Positions 13,627 to 21,215 of a stretch of 25,761 bases of DNA are shown here, in pieces. Every line of letters begins with the position of its first letter. Position 1 is the stretch's first letter. The notes beneath the pieces are model-generated. The model was not told the DNA's origin, did not search any database, and saw only the letters and a list, made by a program, of their open reading frames with translations. The stretch is from positions 1-25,761 of IMG/VR virus record IMGVR_UViG_3300005095_000153. One strand, 5' to 3'. The translations under genes were made by a program, and so were the position numbers. This DNA comes from a virus.

Positions 13627-13634
13627 TATTTATA
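13627..13634 (-). promoter_or_regulatory. Late promoter, exact TATAAATA
   Basis: TATAAATA on the minus strand, 28 nt before the 549-residue gene, identical to the T4 late consensus. Confidence 0.75.
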
Positions 13635-13660
13635 TGTTTATTTACACCAAATGTTTTGTG

Positions 13661-13760
13661 CAAAGAGAAGCCCGTCCTTTATATAAATCTTATCCGATTC
13701 AGGCAAAGCGTCGGTCGAGTTTCTTTCGTTAAAGGAAAGTACCAAGGTTGCCCTAGGAGA
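13661..13760 (-). repeat. Dispersed ~100-bp repeat, copy 3 (inverted)
   Basis: The element of 403-503 in the opposite orientation; only about six differences from copy 1. It fills the gap between the 131-residue gene and the 549-residue gene and lacks the GAAA-loop hairpin found beside copies 1 and 2. Confidence 0.9.
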
Positions 13761-13772
13761 CCCATCGCTTTG

Positions 13773-14168
13773 TTAAAGGTTGCTTATCTCTGATTGTCTC
13801 ATTGATGGAATGTTTATTAATCTATTTGAAATGTATGTCATGTCACATAAAGCACTAGTTGTATTTGCACCCATTGGATCAATTGTTATCTCAATATTAT
13901 TTACTCTGTATACACCATTGGCAAGATTAACTGCAATATCCAATGCATTTAATCCTTCTTCTGAATTAGTTGGTGCACCTCCTATGTTGGCATATGGTTC
14001 GACCCAATTAACCATCCCTGTGTTCATATTCTCTATTGCCATCGATAAATAAAAGTCATTGCCATTGATATCAAATTCTGTTTGAACAGCACTTTTATTC
14101 GGAAAAATTAGTTGTATAAAGTTTCTATGCACAGTTAACATTGGTGAATCATTTAAATTTAAAGCCAT
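13773..14168 (-). CDS. Hypothetical structural protein, 131 aa
   Basis: The ATG overlaps the stop of the gp15-like gene (TAATG) behind GGAGG, so it is translated with it. The product starts MALNLNDSPMLTVHRNFIQLIFPN and is beta-rich (FDINGNDFYLSMAIENMNTG, VYRVNNIEITIDPMG), with no charge clusters and no signal peptide. Its size and place after the sheath-completion gene suggest a tail or neck component. I do not see the sequence pattern of gp25, gp3 or gp14. The role is inferred from context only. Confidence 0.6.
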   Translation of the reverse strand: MALNLNDSPMLTVHRNFIQLIFPNKSAVQTEFDINGNDFYLSMAIENMNTGMVNWVEPYANIGGAPTNSEEGLNALDIAVNLANGVYRVNNIEITIDPMGANTTSALCDMTYISNRLINIPSMRQSEISNL

Positions 14169-14836
14169 TATTCCTCCGTTGGTAAATATTCTTGTACAAA
14201 TGTTTTACCTATTATTCTTATTATTGAACTATAATTTATCTTTTCAATGGAAGCATTGAATATCCATACAGGTTCAACAGTTATTGTGAACGAAGCAAAT
14301 ATTATATCGTCATCTTGTTCTGATAAATCTTCTGCACCATCGTCTATTGACCCAAATTCATATACAAATCCTGTTGATACAGGTAACATGTCCAATATTG
14401 GATATTTCACATCTATTGATCTTTGTTGGTGATATAATAAATCGAGTTGTTCCATTATCATTAACATTGTTCTCATTTTACCTGTGCCGATTATACCATT
14501 AAATGTTAATCTTTTTGGTACGCCTGATAATAATTTATTACCTGTGTCCCTAAACTCTGCTTTATTGAGTTTGATCATATCTATTTCATCTATATCTTCA
14601 TATCCACCTGACATAGATAATGATATGGCTGGTAAAAAGTTTTGTATTCTGAAATTTTCATCATTTTTGCGTTCATCATAATATAACTTTGATAGAATAT
14701 CTTTTCTACCATTTGATAAACCAACTCTCAACTGTTTTCTATTACCTTCAAAATCATAATATCTGATATTATTGAATAAATCTTGTAATACGGCTGATGT
14801 AACAGTTTCTACAATAAAATTATAAGGTGCATTCAT
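14168..14836 (-). CDS. Tail sheath stabiliser/completion protein, gp15-like
   Basis: 222 residues. The N-terminus NFIVETVTSAVLQDLFNNIRYY leads to KQLRVGLSNGRKDILSKLY, then FLPAISLSMSGGYED, PKRLTFNGIIGTGKMRTMLMIMEQLDLLYHQQRSIDVKYP and a final ASFTITVEPVWIFNASI strand. This matches the order in T4 gp15: an 'RVPITYASKEHFM' strand, 'LPRINLHL', a 'P...Y.L.I.....D....VEQILPYF.P' helix and a 'W.LTFEV.GW..P' strand. Gp15 forms the hexamer that caps the tail and joins it to the neck. T4 gp15 is 272 residues. The start overlaps the stop of the lipoprotein gene (TAATG). Confidence 0.75.
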   Translation of the reverse strand: MNAPYNFIVETVTSAVLQDLFNNIRYYDFEGNRKQLRVGLSNGRKDILSKLYYDERKNDENFRIQNFLPAISLSMSGGYEDIDEIDMIKLNKAEFRDTGNKLLSGVPKRLTFNGIIGTGKMRTMLMIMEQLDLLYHQQRSIDVKYPILDMLPVSTGFVYEFGSIDDGAEDLSEQDDDIIFASFTITVEPVWIFNASIEKINYSSIIRIIGKTFVQEYLPTEE

Positions 14837-16548
14837 TATAGATCCTCACATGTTGAAATATCATTAACTTGAACAGATTTTTCCGTATTGTCATCAAATC
14901 TACTCAATACAACGTCGGTTTGGTCTATATCACCAGAAACACATATTTTTGTAACAGACAGATCAACAAAATATTCTGTTCCAACATGTGGTTCATGCAC
15001 CAGATAACCACCTATAAACGGAACCAATATATCTCTATTGTGTTTATCTTGTTCTAGTGATATTAAATCTAATTTAAAACCATCTGTTGTTACAACCATA
15101 CCATCCCCACCGTCTGATATACAATCTGTGCAACTGTCACCATAAACATACCCATGGTTTATTAATTTATGTTTATTGCCCGTAGTATCAATAGGTACAA
15201 ACAACACAACTCTTTTTTTGCTACCAAGGTCTGTTCTAAACGGCATACTGAACATATCTCCTGAATCATTAAATGATGTGGTATCTCTCCAACCCATGCT
15301 GTCACCATATCTATGTGTATGTATCTCATTATGTCCTGTTAGTGTAGCTGTAAGCATACCCATCCCATCATTAACAATGTTGATGTTTATAAATTTAAGT
15401 GTTTTGTCTGATGTGTTCCATATGACAACTATTGCATCTTCCTCCCATGCACCTGAACCATTATTAGTGTGGAATGCATGAGATGACATTATAATATCCC
15501 CTGATTTAAATGATACTCCAATTTCACTTTCTAGTCCAGAATTAACATAATCACTCATGGAGTTAACGGTGAGTTTATATGGTGCGTTATTATTGAAGTA
15601 AAACGTTGAGCGTACATCTTCACCATATGGAAATGAAGCAATTGCACCATGTAATTTATTGGATCTGTCTGCACCCGTGCCATCCGCACTATCTGTTATT
15701 GTTATAACTAAATTTGCACCTGATATATGGTCAAACACTATATCATGTACCGTCCCACCTGCTGACCCGTTTGAATGCAATGTTGCCGTGTGTTCAGATG
15801 AATGTTCACCATTATATCTAAATTCAAAATTTGACATATTAACTGTTTTTGTGTTTTCATGAACAAAATCAACTGATCCTGTGGTTGTTGAGTAAAAATA
15901 TGTGGACACAACGAACTTGTCGTTGTATATCCTTACCGTCCATATTCGTATATCCGTCTGTGTTGCATCATTTTGTGCTATCCATGTCCCTATGTATATT
16001 TTTGATGGTGAACCCGTTGTTGCACCACCATAACCAAGTGAATAGGGGTCAGTGAAATCCACACCCCCCTTCATGTTTTTAAACGATACATATATGGCTT
16101 CGGTGTTGTCTGACACACGCCTGCCAACAATGACATCTATTAATACGTCGTCTTTTTTGCTCTTATATGTTTTTGTGTCAAATGGGACGGTGAAATCACC
16201 ATGCACACCCTCTTGTTCACTAAGCATTGATTTATTTAACACTATTCCACGTGGATTTTTTATTACCATGTTGGTATGAATGTTTAAACCTAACATATTT
16301 GTTTTGAAATCAGAGTCATTAATACCTGATTGATTATGCCAATCCATATGTTCATTAAATTTTGTTAATGTATCAGGCATTGTATCCGCCAATATCAATT
16401 TTGTGTCATCAAATACTGTCATTTCATCTCCCTGTATATTATAGACAATTTCGTCATCTTGTCTTATTTCAGGTGTATTTAGTTGATTTGGCTCACCACA
16501 GCTTATTAGTATTAATATTGTGATTATTGTGATTATTGTGTGTTTCAT
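14836..16548 (-). CDS. Large predicted lipoprotein, 570 aa
   Basis: The ATG (MKHTIITIITILILISCGE) lies 5 nt after GGAGG. Residues 4-16 are hydrophobic and end in LISC, a fitting signal-peptidase-II lipobox with the lipidated Cys at 17. Gly at +2 allows outer-membrane sorting. The rest is beta-rich, with many Asn/Thr/Ser/Gly and acidic residues (e.g. SKIYIGTWIAQNDATQTDIRIW) and paired cysteines near the C-terminus (GDSCTDCISDGG). Such a protein would sit in the host envelope rather than the virion. Phage lipoproteins such as T5 Llp block superinfection, but those are small. It lies in the gp15-like operon, which is odd. Function unknown. Confidence 0.75.
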   Translation of the reverse strand: MKHTIITIITILILISCGEPNQLNTPEIRQDDEIVYNIQGDEMTVFDDTKLILADTMPDTLTKFNEHMDWHNQSGINDSDFKTNMLGLNIHTNMVIKNPRGIVLNKSMLSEQEGVHGDFTVPFDTKTYKSKKDDVLIDVIVGRRVSDNTEAIYVSFKNMKGGVDFTDPYSLGYGGATTGSPSKIYIGTWIAQNDATQTDIRIWTVRIYNDKFVVSTYFYSTTTGSVDFVHENTKTVNMSNFEFRYNGEHSSEHTATLHSNGSAGGTVHDIVFDHISGANLVITITDSADGTGADRSNKLHGAIASFPYGEDVRSTFYFNNNAPYKLTVNSMSDYVNSGLESEIGVSFKSGDIIMSSHAFHTNNGSGAWEEDAIVVIWNTSDKTLKFININIVNDGMGMLTATLTGHNEIHTHRYGDSMGWRDTTSFNDSGDMFSMPFRTDLGSKKRVVLFVPIDTTGNKHKLINHGYVYGDSCTDCISDGGDGMVVTTDGFKLDLISLEQDKHNRDILVPFIGGYLVHEPHVGTEYFVDLSVTKICVSGDIDQTDVVLSRFDDNTEKSVQVNDISTCEDL

Positions 16549-16588
16549 GATCACCTCCATTAAAACTGATGAAAAACGCTTCCATCAT

Positions 16589-16626
16589 TATTTAATATTG
16601 TAACATGTTGGGGTGATTTTTTGTAA
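16589..16626 (-). promoter_or_regulatory. Tandem promoters for the lipoprotein-gp15 operon
   Basis: On the minus strand TTACAA (16621-16626), 18 nt, TACAAT (16597-16602) preceded by CATGT gives an early-type extended -10 promoter. TTAAATA (16589-16595) directly downstream resembles a late core. The lipoprotein gene may thus be expressed both early and late. Confidence 0.5.
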
Positions 16627-16637
16627 TTAATGGATTT

Positions 16638-17531
16638 TTATAGAACAACATACATTATAAATTCAAATGAATCTATATCTATACATTTAATGTTCCATTC
16701 CATACCACTTTTTTCTGCGTAGTCAATAACCTTTTTAAAATCACCACTGTATTTGTTACCGTGATTGAATACCCCTTTCAATAAATAGTTCCCTTCATTG
16801 AATACAACTTTTAGGGTGGTATTAAGTTTATCAACATCTTTATATAGTTTTGAAAGATATGTTGCTCTTTTTTGATCCTTTTTCATATGGAATTCCAAAA
16901 TAAACCCATCAACATCACGACCCTCTCCTTCATAGTCCACCATTGTTTCTTCAATAATATTCATCTCATACCCATAAATGTCTGTAAATACCGCCTTCCA
17001 TTTTGGTATGAATTTTTTATATTCATTAGGAAATGCACCATCTATAATGGTATATTCAATATACATTTTCATGCCAGTTTCTTTTTCAAGTTCATCAATC
17101 TCTCTTTGTATTCTCTTTCTATCCAATGCTTCATCAACTCTACCAAGTTTAGTTTCATTTTTTCTGGATTCATTTATTGAATGTCTTAATCTTGGCTTGG
17201 TCTTTGTCTTTGATTCATTAACTAAACCCAAAACAAGATTTAATTTTTTCATTATTTTTGTTAATGAGTATGTATCTTCAAGAAAACTTTCATCGACCAA
17301 ATCTTCAATGTGAACCCTTACAATACTACTTATTTGCATGGATATCTTCTTTCCACCAGCCAATTCAAATAACATTGTTGAATTACCATTTGTATCCCTA
17401 GATAATCCCCTAACATATACATCATTTGATATTTCAAGGGGTGAATCTAGTATAAATGCCTTTCCTTTTTTTAAATATCCCTTTCTACTCTCATTGAATC
17501 TTTTAAGAGTACCTTCTCTTTTAATTTCCAT
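16638..17531 (-). CDS. Polyprotein-like protein with clustered protease sites, 297 aa
   Basis: The start MEIKREGTLKRFNESRKG is chosen for GAAGGAG 6 nt upstream, but the frame stays open for about 75 more codons (see 17532-17772). Candidate prohead-protease sites occur at FNE|S (14/15), VDE|S (81/82), VNE|S (106/107), INE|S (121/122), VDE|A (134/135) and FNE|G (246/247). Full cutting would give a ~67-residue beta-rich peptide, several 13-25-residue basic peptides and a C-terminal domain of ~110-160 residues. The central part (KTKTKPRLRHSINESRKNETKLGR) is strongly basic. T4 scaffold and internal proteins are similarly processed, but this many sites in one product is unusual. No enzymatic motif is seen. 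Confidence 0.7.
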   Translation of the reverse strand: MEIKREGTLKRFNESRKGYLKKGKAFILDSPLEISNDVYVRGLSRDTNGNSTMLFELAGGKKISMQISSIVRVHIEDLVDESFLEDTYSLTKIMKKLNLVLGLVNESKTKTKPRLRHSINESRKNETKLGRVDEALDRKRIQREIDELEKETGMKMYIEYTIIDGAFPNEYKKFIPKWKAVFTDIYGYEMNIIEETMVDYEGEGRDVDGFILEFHMKKDQKRATYLSKLYKDVDKLNTTLKVVFNEGNYLLKGVFNHGNKYSGDFKKVIDYAEKSGMEWNIKCIDIDSFEFIMYVVL

Positions 17532-17772
17532 ATTAACTCCTTCATTTATGCTGTGTTTTATACCAAACACATAATTATTTAGTTGATTCGTCAAAACAAC
17601 ATCAACCATAGTTTCAGACCCAGATTTTTGTAACATTATAATTGGTCTATCAGTATAATGTTTTTCTATTGAATTAACAAGTCTATTTGCCTGTTGGGGT
17701 GAATGTTGTTCCTTTTTCAGGATACAATTTATTAAATACTTATAATTGTATCGGCTCTATTGGTTTTGCCAT
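17532..17772 (-). other. Possible hidden 5' coding extension with 10-codon ORF and hairpin
   Basis: The 258-nt gap before the sheath gene contains ATG at 17772 behind a run of eight Gs; it reads MAKPIEPIQL and stops (TAA at 17740). The +1 frame is open from 17756 to 16638 and reads like protein (KYLINCILKKEQHSPQQANR...). It is in frame with the 297-residue gene. A 9-bp inverted repeat GATACAATT/AATTGTATC (17721-17752) spans the stop. A late promoter CTAAATA (17576-17582) lies closer to the downstream ATG. Either a +1 frameshift joins the two parts, or the extension is a decayed or misread start. Confidence 0.35.
17576..17582 (-). promoter_or_regulatory. Late promoter for 297-aa gene
   Basis: CTAAATA on the minus strand, 45 nt before the ATG at 17531. 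It supports a start at MEIK even though the frame is open further upstream. Confidence 0.5.
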
Positions 17773-17789
17773 AACCCCCCCCTATTAAT

Positions 17790-20285
17790 TTATCCTACTT
17801 TAACACCTGAAGTGAATATTAGATGTATTGATTTCATTTTGCCCTTATATAATATTGTTATATCTGTTGTTACCAACTCATCTTGAATATCTCTTTCAGT
17901 GTCAATTGTAAATTCAACGATATCTTTACGCAATACATATGGTTTCAAATAATCATTAACTGAATCCCTTAATAAACTTCTATCTGCCGGTGTGTTGTCC
18001 TCAAATCTAAATGTTTCAACTCTGTATCTTAATTCATTTTCAATCATATTTGCAAGCATTCTAGTAGACGCATCTTTATATGGTGAATTTGTATTAAGCA
18101 TTGTCTGGTCTGCATTTAGATAAATTTTACCACCTGCGATTGCTTGTACCGGATTCAATAGTCTAACATATAATTCATTTGCATCTATCTTATCAATAGG
18201 AACAAATAATACCTTATTATATCCACCAAGTACACCCCTAACAGTACCTGCTGCTGATTTACTTCTGCCGTGAGTTCTAATAGTTTTAATGATATTATCA
18301 AGTAATATAACACTAACCGGTAAAACAATATCATCACCATTGTCCTCTGTATCCGTAACAGTAACATATGTTGAAAACACTCTATATTTATCAATATCAC
18401 CACTTATCTTGAATCCACCTCTATCAGACCAATCAACAAGTTTACTTTGGACATAAGCTGTGTCAAAAATACCACTGTATGGTGCACAGAATAAACCCAA
18501 TGTATCAAGTTTTTTATCTTTCTTCAATAGGTTGTTATATACACCCTGATTTAAGGTTGTTAATTCAACGTTTGTATTCTTACCGGTACCTGTAACAACA
18601 ATTGGTGTATCCACATTTTCATTTGTAAATGGTTTGTATGCTTCAGCAATATCATTCATTGATATTGTTCCATCCGCCCCATGAGTTAATTTAAAACTAA
18701 AATTAAATCTTGATCCATCTGTTGTAGTTGTATTCATGAACACGGATATCAATGGATTATTATTTTTAGTTTTCATTTCAATGTTATACTGATTTCCATC
18801 ATGGTCAATCGCTATTGATGAATCATTTAATGACACAATCATTTGTTTAACAAGTAATCCATCTGTTGCAATAATCAATACTTCATGTGATTCAAGCACT
18901 CTTGTTTTAATAGCCTTTGTTAATAGTGGCGAATTGTTAACAAAATCTGATCCATATATCTGAACCTCGATATCATCACCCCATACACCAGCCGTATTTG
19001 CTATTACCATTATTGAATCACCAACCAACGCCATTGAGGTAGATAATCTGTTTTTAAATTCAATATCATTGATATCATATAATCCAGTTGATGAACCATA
19101 ATAAACACCATTTGATACGAAATCAACATCTTCTTCATAAACCATATTTGATAAAGGTAAACCCTTGTCTGTCATCGGTAAATGCTCGCCTTCAGAACTT
19201 TCTGTGATTGGATATGTTGATGTAACGGTGCCTAATACTTGCTTGAATATCTGACCATCTGTGAATTGTTCATATGTTGGTGAACTATATTCAAGTAAAG
19301 ATCCACTTTGTGTGATATTAATTATCTGTGAAACTTTAATAAATGTACCACCAATATCATGTATCCCTGTCATGTCAACAGGTATCAATGAATCATCAAT
19401 CTTAAGTGTACCAAAATAATTAACCATGCCCATTGTTTGTAAAGTCCATGAATTTCCTGCAACTTGAGTTATATTATTTGGTGCATTAGAAACTATAGGT
19501 GAATCTGTTTGAAACCATAAAAATGTTGTATTCACATCTTCCACAACATCAAGGATAGTTATGATTTGTTCAGCACCCAATGAATTAACAAATTTATGAA
19601 CAGGTGTACCATTAATTTCTCTGATAGCACCCAATGTGAATAAATCTGTTATTGCTGATGCACCGGCTGATGGGTCTTCTATTGATAGATTAACACCAAC
19701 TTCCTTTGATGTAAATTTAATGAAATTCCCATCTAATTCCGCTGTAACAGGACAATCAAACAATGAATTAAATGCACTTACAATTGCATCCCCATCTACT
19801 GTTCCTGAAATATCAACATCATAGATTGCTCCACCATCAATAACTATACCAATAAAACCTGCTCCAGCATGTCCACCGGAAATATCCATGTCACCATCAA
19901 TAACAGCATTTCTTTTTGTTAGGTCAATTTGATCAGCAAAGGTATCAATTTCAACCTTATATGAATTTTTGTTTAATGCACTTAACCCAATATTTGCATA
20001 CGAGTTTTTTGTGCCATCAATTTGGAATGCTCTTGACACAAGCATTTTATTTGTTGAATTAAGCATGGTCTTAACCATGTTAAAACTACCCTTTGTTGAT
20101 GGTTTTGTTCCACCAAACACTGTTCTTAAATCAGTAACGTTCTTAATAGGTATTGGTAAACCAACATACCCTCTTTCAAATATACCTGCATACGCTACAT
20201 TGAGAACTGTATTTTTCTCATTAACAGGAGTTTTTAAGTCTCTCTCTGTGATGTATACGTCTGGTAATTGCAATATTTCAGCCAT
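17790..20285 (-). CDS. Tail sheath protein, gp18-like
   Basis: 831 residues; the start MAEILQLPDVYITERDL is chosen for GGAGGAGCAT before it. The N-terminus (PDVYITERD, AYAGIFERGYVGLPIPIKNVTDLRTVFGG, TMLNSTNKMLVSRAFQ) and C-terminus (NPVQAIAGGKIYLNADQTM, ASTRMLANMIENELRYRVETFRFEDN, LRDSVNDYLKPY, DIQDELVTTDITILYKGKMKSIHLIF) have the typical sheath handshake strands and fold. Sheath subunits stack around the tail tube and contract on infection. T4 gp18 is 659 residues, so this one has ~170 extra residues, probably as surface insertions in the middle. A late promoter lies directly upstream. Confidence 0.93.
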   Translation of the reverse strand: MAEILQLPDVYITERDLKTPVNEKNTVLNVAYAGIFERGYVGLPIPIKNVTDLRTVFGGTKPSTKGSFNMVKTMLNSTNKMLVSRAFQIDGTKNSYANIGLSALNKNSYKVEIDTFADQIDLTKRNAVIDGDMDISGGHAGAGFIGIVIDGGAIYDVDISGTVDGDAIVSAFNSLFDCPVTAELDGNFIKFTSKEVGVNLSIEDPSAGASAITDLFTLGAIREINGTPVHKFVNSLGAEQIITILDVVEDVNTTFLWFQTDSPIVSNAPNNITQVAGNSWTLQTMGMVNYFGTLKIDDSLIPVDMTGIHDIGGTFIKVSQIINITQSGSLLEYSSPTYEQFTDGQIFKQVLGTVTSTYPITESSEGEHLPMTDKGLPLSNMVYEEDVDFVSNGVYYGSSTGLYDINDIEFKNRLSTSMALVGDSIMVIANTAGVWGDDIEVQIYGSDFVNNSPLLTKAIKTRVLESHEVLIIATDGLLVKQMIVSLNDSSIAIDHDGNQYNIEMKTKNNNPLISVFMNTTTTDGSRFNFSFKLTHGADGTISMNDIAEAYKPFTNENVDTPIVVTGTGKNTNVELTTLNQGVYNNLLKKDKKLDTLGLFCAPYSGIFDTAYVQSKLVDWSDRGGFKISGDIDKYRVFSTYVTVTDTEDNGDDIVLPVSVILLDNIIKTIRTHGRSKSAAGTVRGVLGGYNKVLFVPIDKIDANELYVRLLNPVQAIAGGKIYLNADQTMLNTNSPYKDASTRMLANMIENELRYRVETFRFEDNTPADRSLLRDSVNDYLKPYVLRKDIVEFTIDTERDIQDELVTTDITILYKGKMKSIHLIFTSGVKVG

Positions 20286-20310
20286 ATGCTCCTCCATAAC
20301 TGTACATGTT

Positions 20311-20320
20311 TATTTATTTA
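20311..20320 (-). promoter_or_regulatory. Late promoter for tail sheath gene
   Basis: TAAATAAATA on the minus strand, beginning at the stop codon of the spike gene and 26 nt before the sheath ATG. Confidence 0.65.
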
Positions 20321-20929
20321 TTTTTTCTCAAATGTGACATCAACACCTGATTCTATTGGATTTATTAATATTGGTGTGGCTACAACAAGCATAACTGTTG
20401 GGGCGGTGGTCGCCTGTGTCTCAACATGTGTATGTGTGTTATATTTTGTAACCACTGAAGCCAATCTGTTATTAATCTTGTCATCATTATTTATTAATGT
20501 CTTTATTTGTTCCTTTATGTCATTTAATTGTTCAAGTAAATTTTTATGTCCATTGGACAGACTTAACAATAAATCACCATCGATCTTTATTTCTATGTTT
20601 TCATCGACATATTTTTTTCTTATACCATATGTTTTATTAAGTTCAACATATTCATTTGTTTCTATGTCTGGTATGTCTTGTTTCTCACTAACAAACCCCA
20701 TTATTACAGGTTTATTTGGTAAATTATCTTCCAACATAACCCACACCCATACATCTTTCTTAAAAAATTCCTGCATGAACACACCCATTCTTGAATTAGA
20801 TGGATAAGATAACCCAATGCTTGCTTTTGGATATTGGTCGTTCGGTAATTTGTCATCAAAAAATCTTGGTATATAAACCCTATATTCATATTTTTTGTGA
20901 TCAACGTGTGTTAGTCTTGCTCTATACAT
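20318..20929 (-). CDS. Baseplate spike, OB-fold gp5/gpV-like
   Basis: 203 residues. The start MYRARLTHVDHKKYEYRVYIPRFF is chosen because AAGGAG lies 7 nt upstream; the longer frame would begin at TTG inside the upstream region. The N-terminal part has the OB-fold pattern of spike proteins (RV-x-IP..., VFMQEFFKKDVWVWVMLEDNLPNKPVIMGF). A coiled region follows (LLEQLNDIKEQIKTLINNDDKINNRL). The C-terminus contains NTHTHVETQATTAPT, an H-x-H motif like the one that holds iron at the tip of P2/Mu-type spikes. T4 gp5 carries a lysozyme domain; none is present here. Confidence 0.75.
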   Translation of the reverse strand: MYRARLTHVDHKKYEYRVYIPRFFDDKLPNDQYPKASIGLSYPSNSRMGVFMQEFFKKDVWVWVMLEDNLPNKPVIMGFVSEKQDIPDIETNEYVELNKTYGIRKKYVDENIEIKIDGDLLLSLSNGHKNLLEQLNDIKEQIKTLINNDDKINNRLASVVTKYNTHTHVETQATTAPTVMLVVATPILINPIESGVDVTFEKK

Positions 20930-20945
20930 CGATTGCTCCTTAGTG

Positions 20946-21045
20946 TCTCCTTGACTTCCCTTGGTATCACCCTTTAACAAAAGAAACTTGACCGACGCTT
21001 TGCCTGAATCAAATAAGATTTATATAAAGGACGGGCTTTTCTTTA
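20946..21045 (+). repeat. Dispersed ~100-bp repeat, copy 4
   Basis: Most diverged copy: TCTCCT at the left, CTTTAACAAAAGAAACTTGACC, GACGCTTTGCCTGAATC, TTTATATAAAGGACGGGCTTTTCTTTAC at the right. It occupies the space between the 55-residue gene and the spike gene. Read on the minus strand it contains TATAAATC, which could serve as a late promoter for the spike gene. Confidence 0.85.
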
Positions 21046-21047
21046 CA

Positions 21048-21215
21048 CTATAATTTATCCAGTAGATTTCTACTTGCCACAATGTTTGTTTTTTTAATAA
21101 AATTTTTTAACTCAATAACAGAATTTATCTGTATTTCATCATCATACTTTCCTATTAACGATAAAAACCTTTTATATTCAACTATCAATGCTTTTACTTC
21201 TTCTTTTAAATCCAT
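21048..21215 (-). CDS. Small protein after portal, 55 aa (gp67 position)
   Basis: The ATG overlaps the portal stop (TAATG) with AGGAGG 4 nt before it. The product MDLKEEVKALIVEYKRFLSL... is helical and charged and ends ASRNLLDKL. In T4 the gene directly after the portal encodes gp67, a small helical prohead core protein, so a core or scaffold role is possible by position. The sequence is too short to confirm. Its stop lies 3 nt from repeat copy 4. Confidence 0.65.
   Translation of the reverse strand: MDLKEEVKALIVEYKRFLSLIGKYDDEIQINSVIELKNFIKKTNIVASRNLLDKL

Noticed and set aside
17532-17636. SINEG in the extension above MEIK as a further protease site
   Set aside because: The bases encoding it contain the GAAGGAG ribosome site of the MEIK start, so the resemblance may be incidental; not counted unless the upstream frame proves to be coding.
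20268-20807. 179-codon plus-strand open frame
   Set aside because: It is antisense to the spike gene, Ser/Phe/Ile-rich and has no ribosome site; a shadow of the minus-strand gene.
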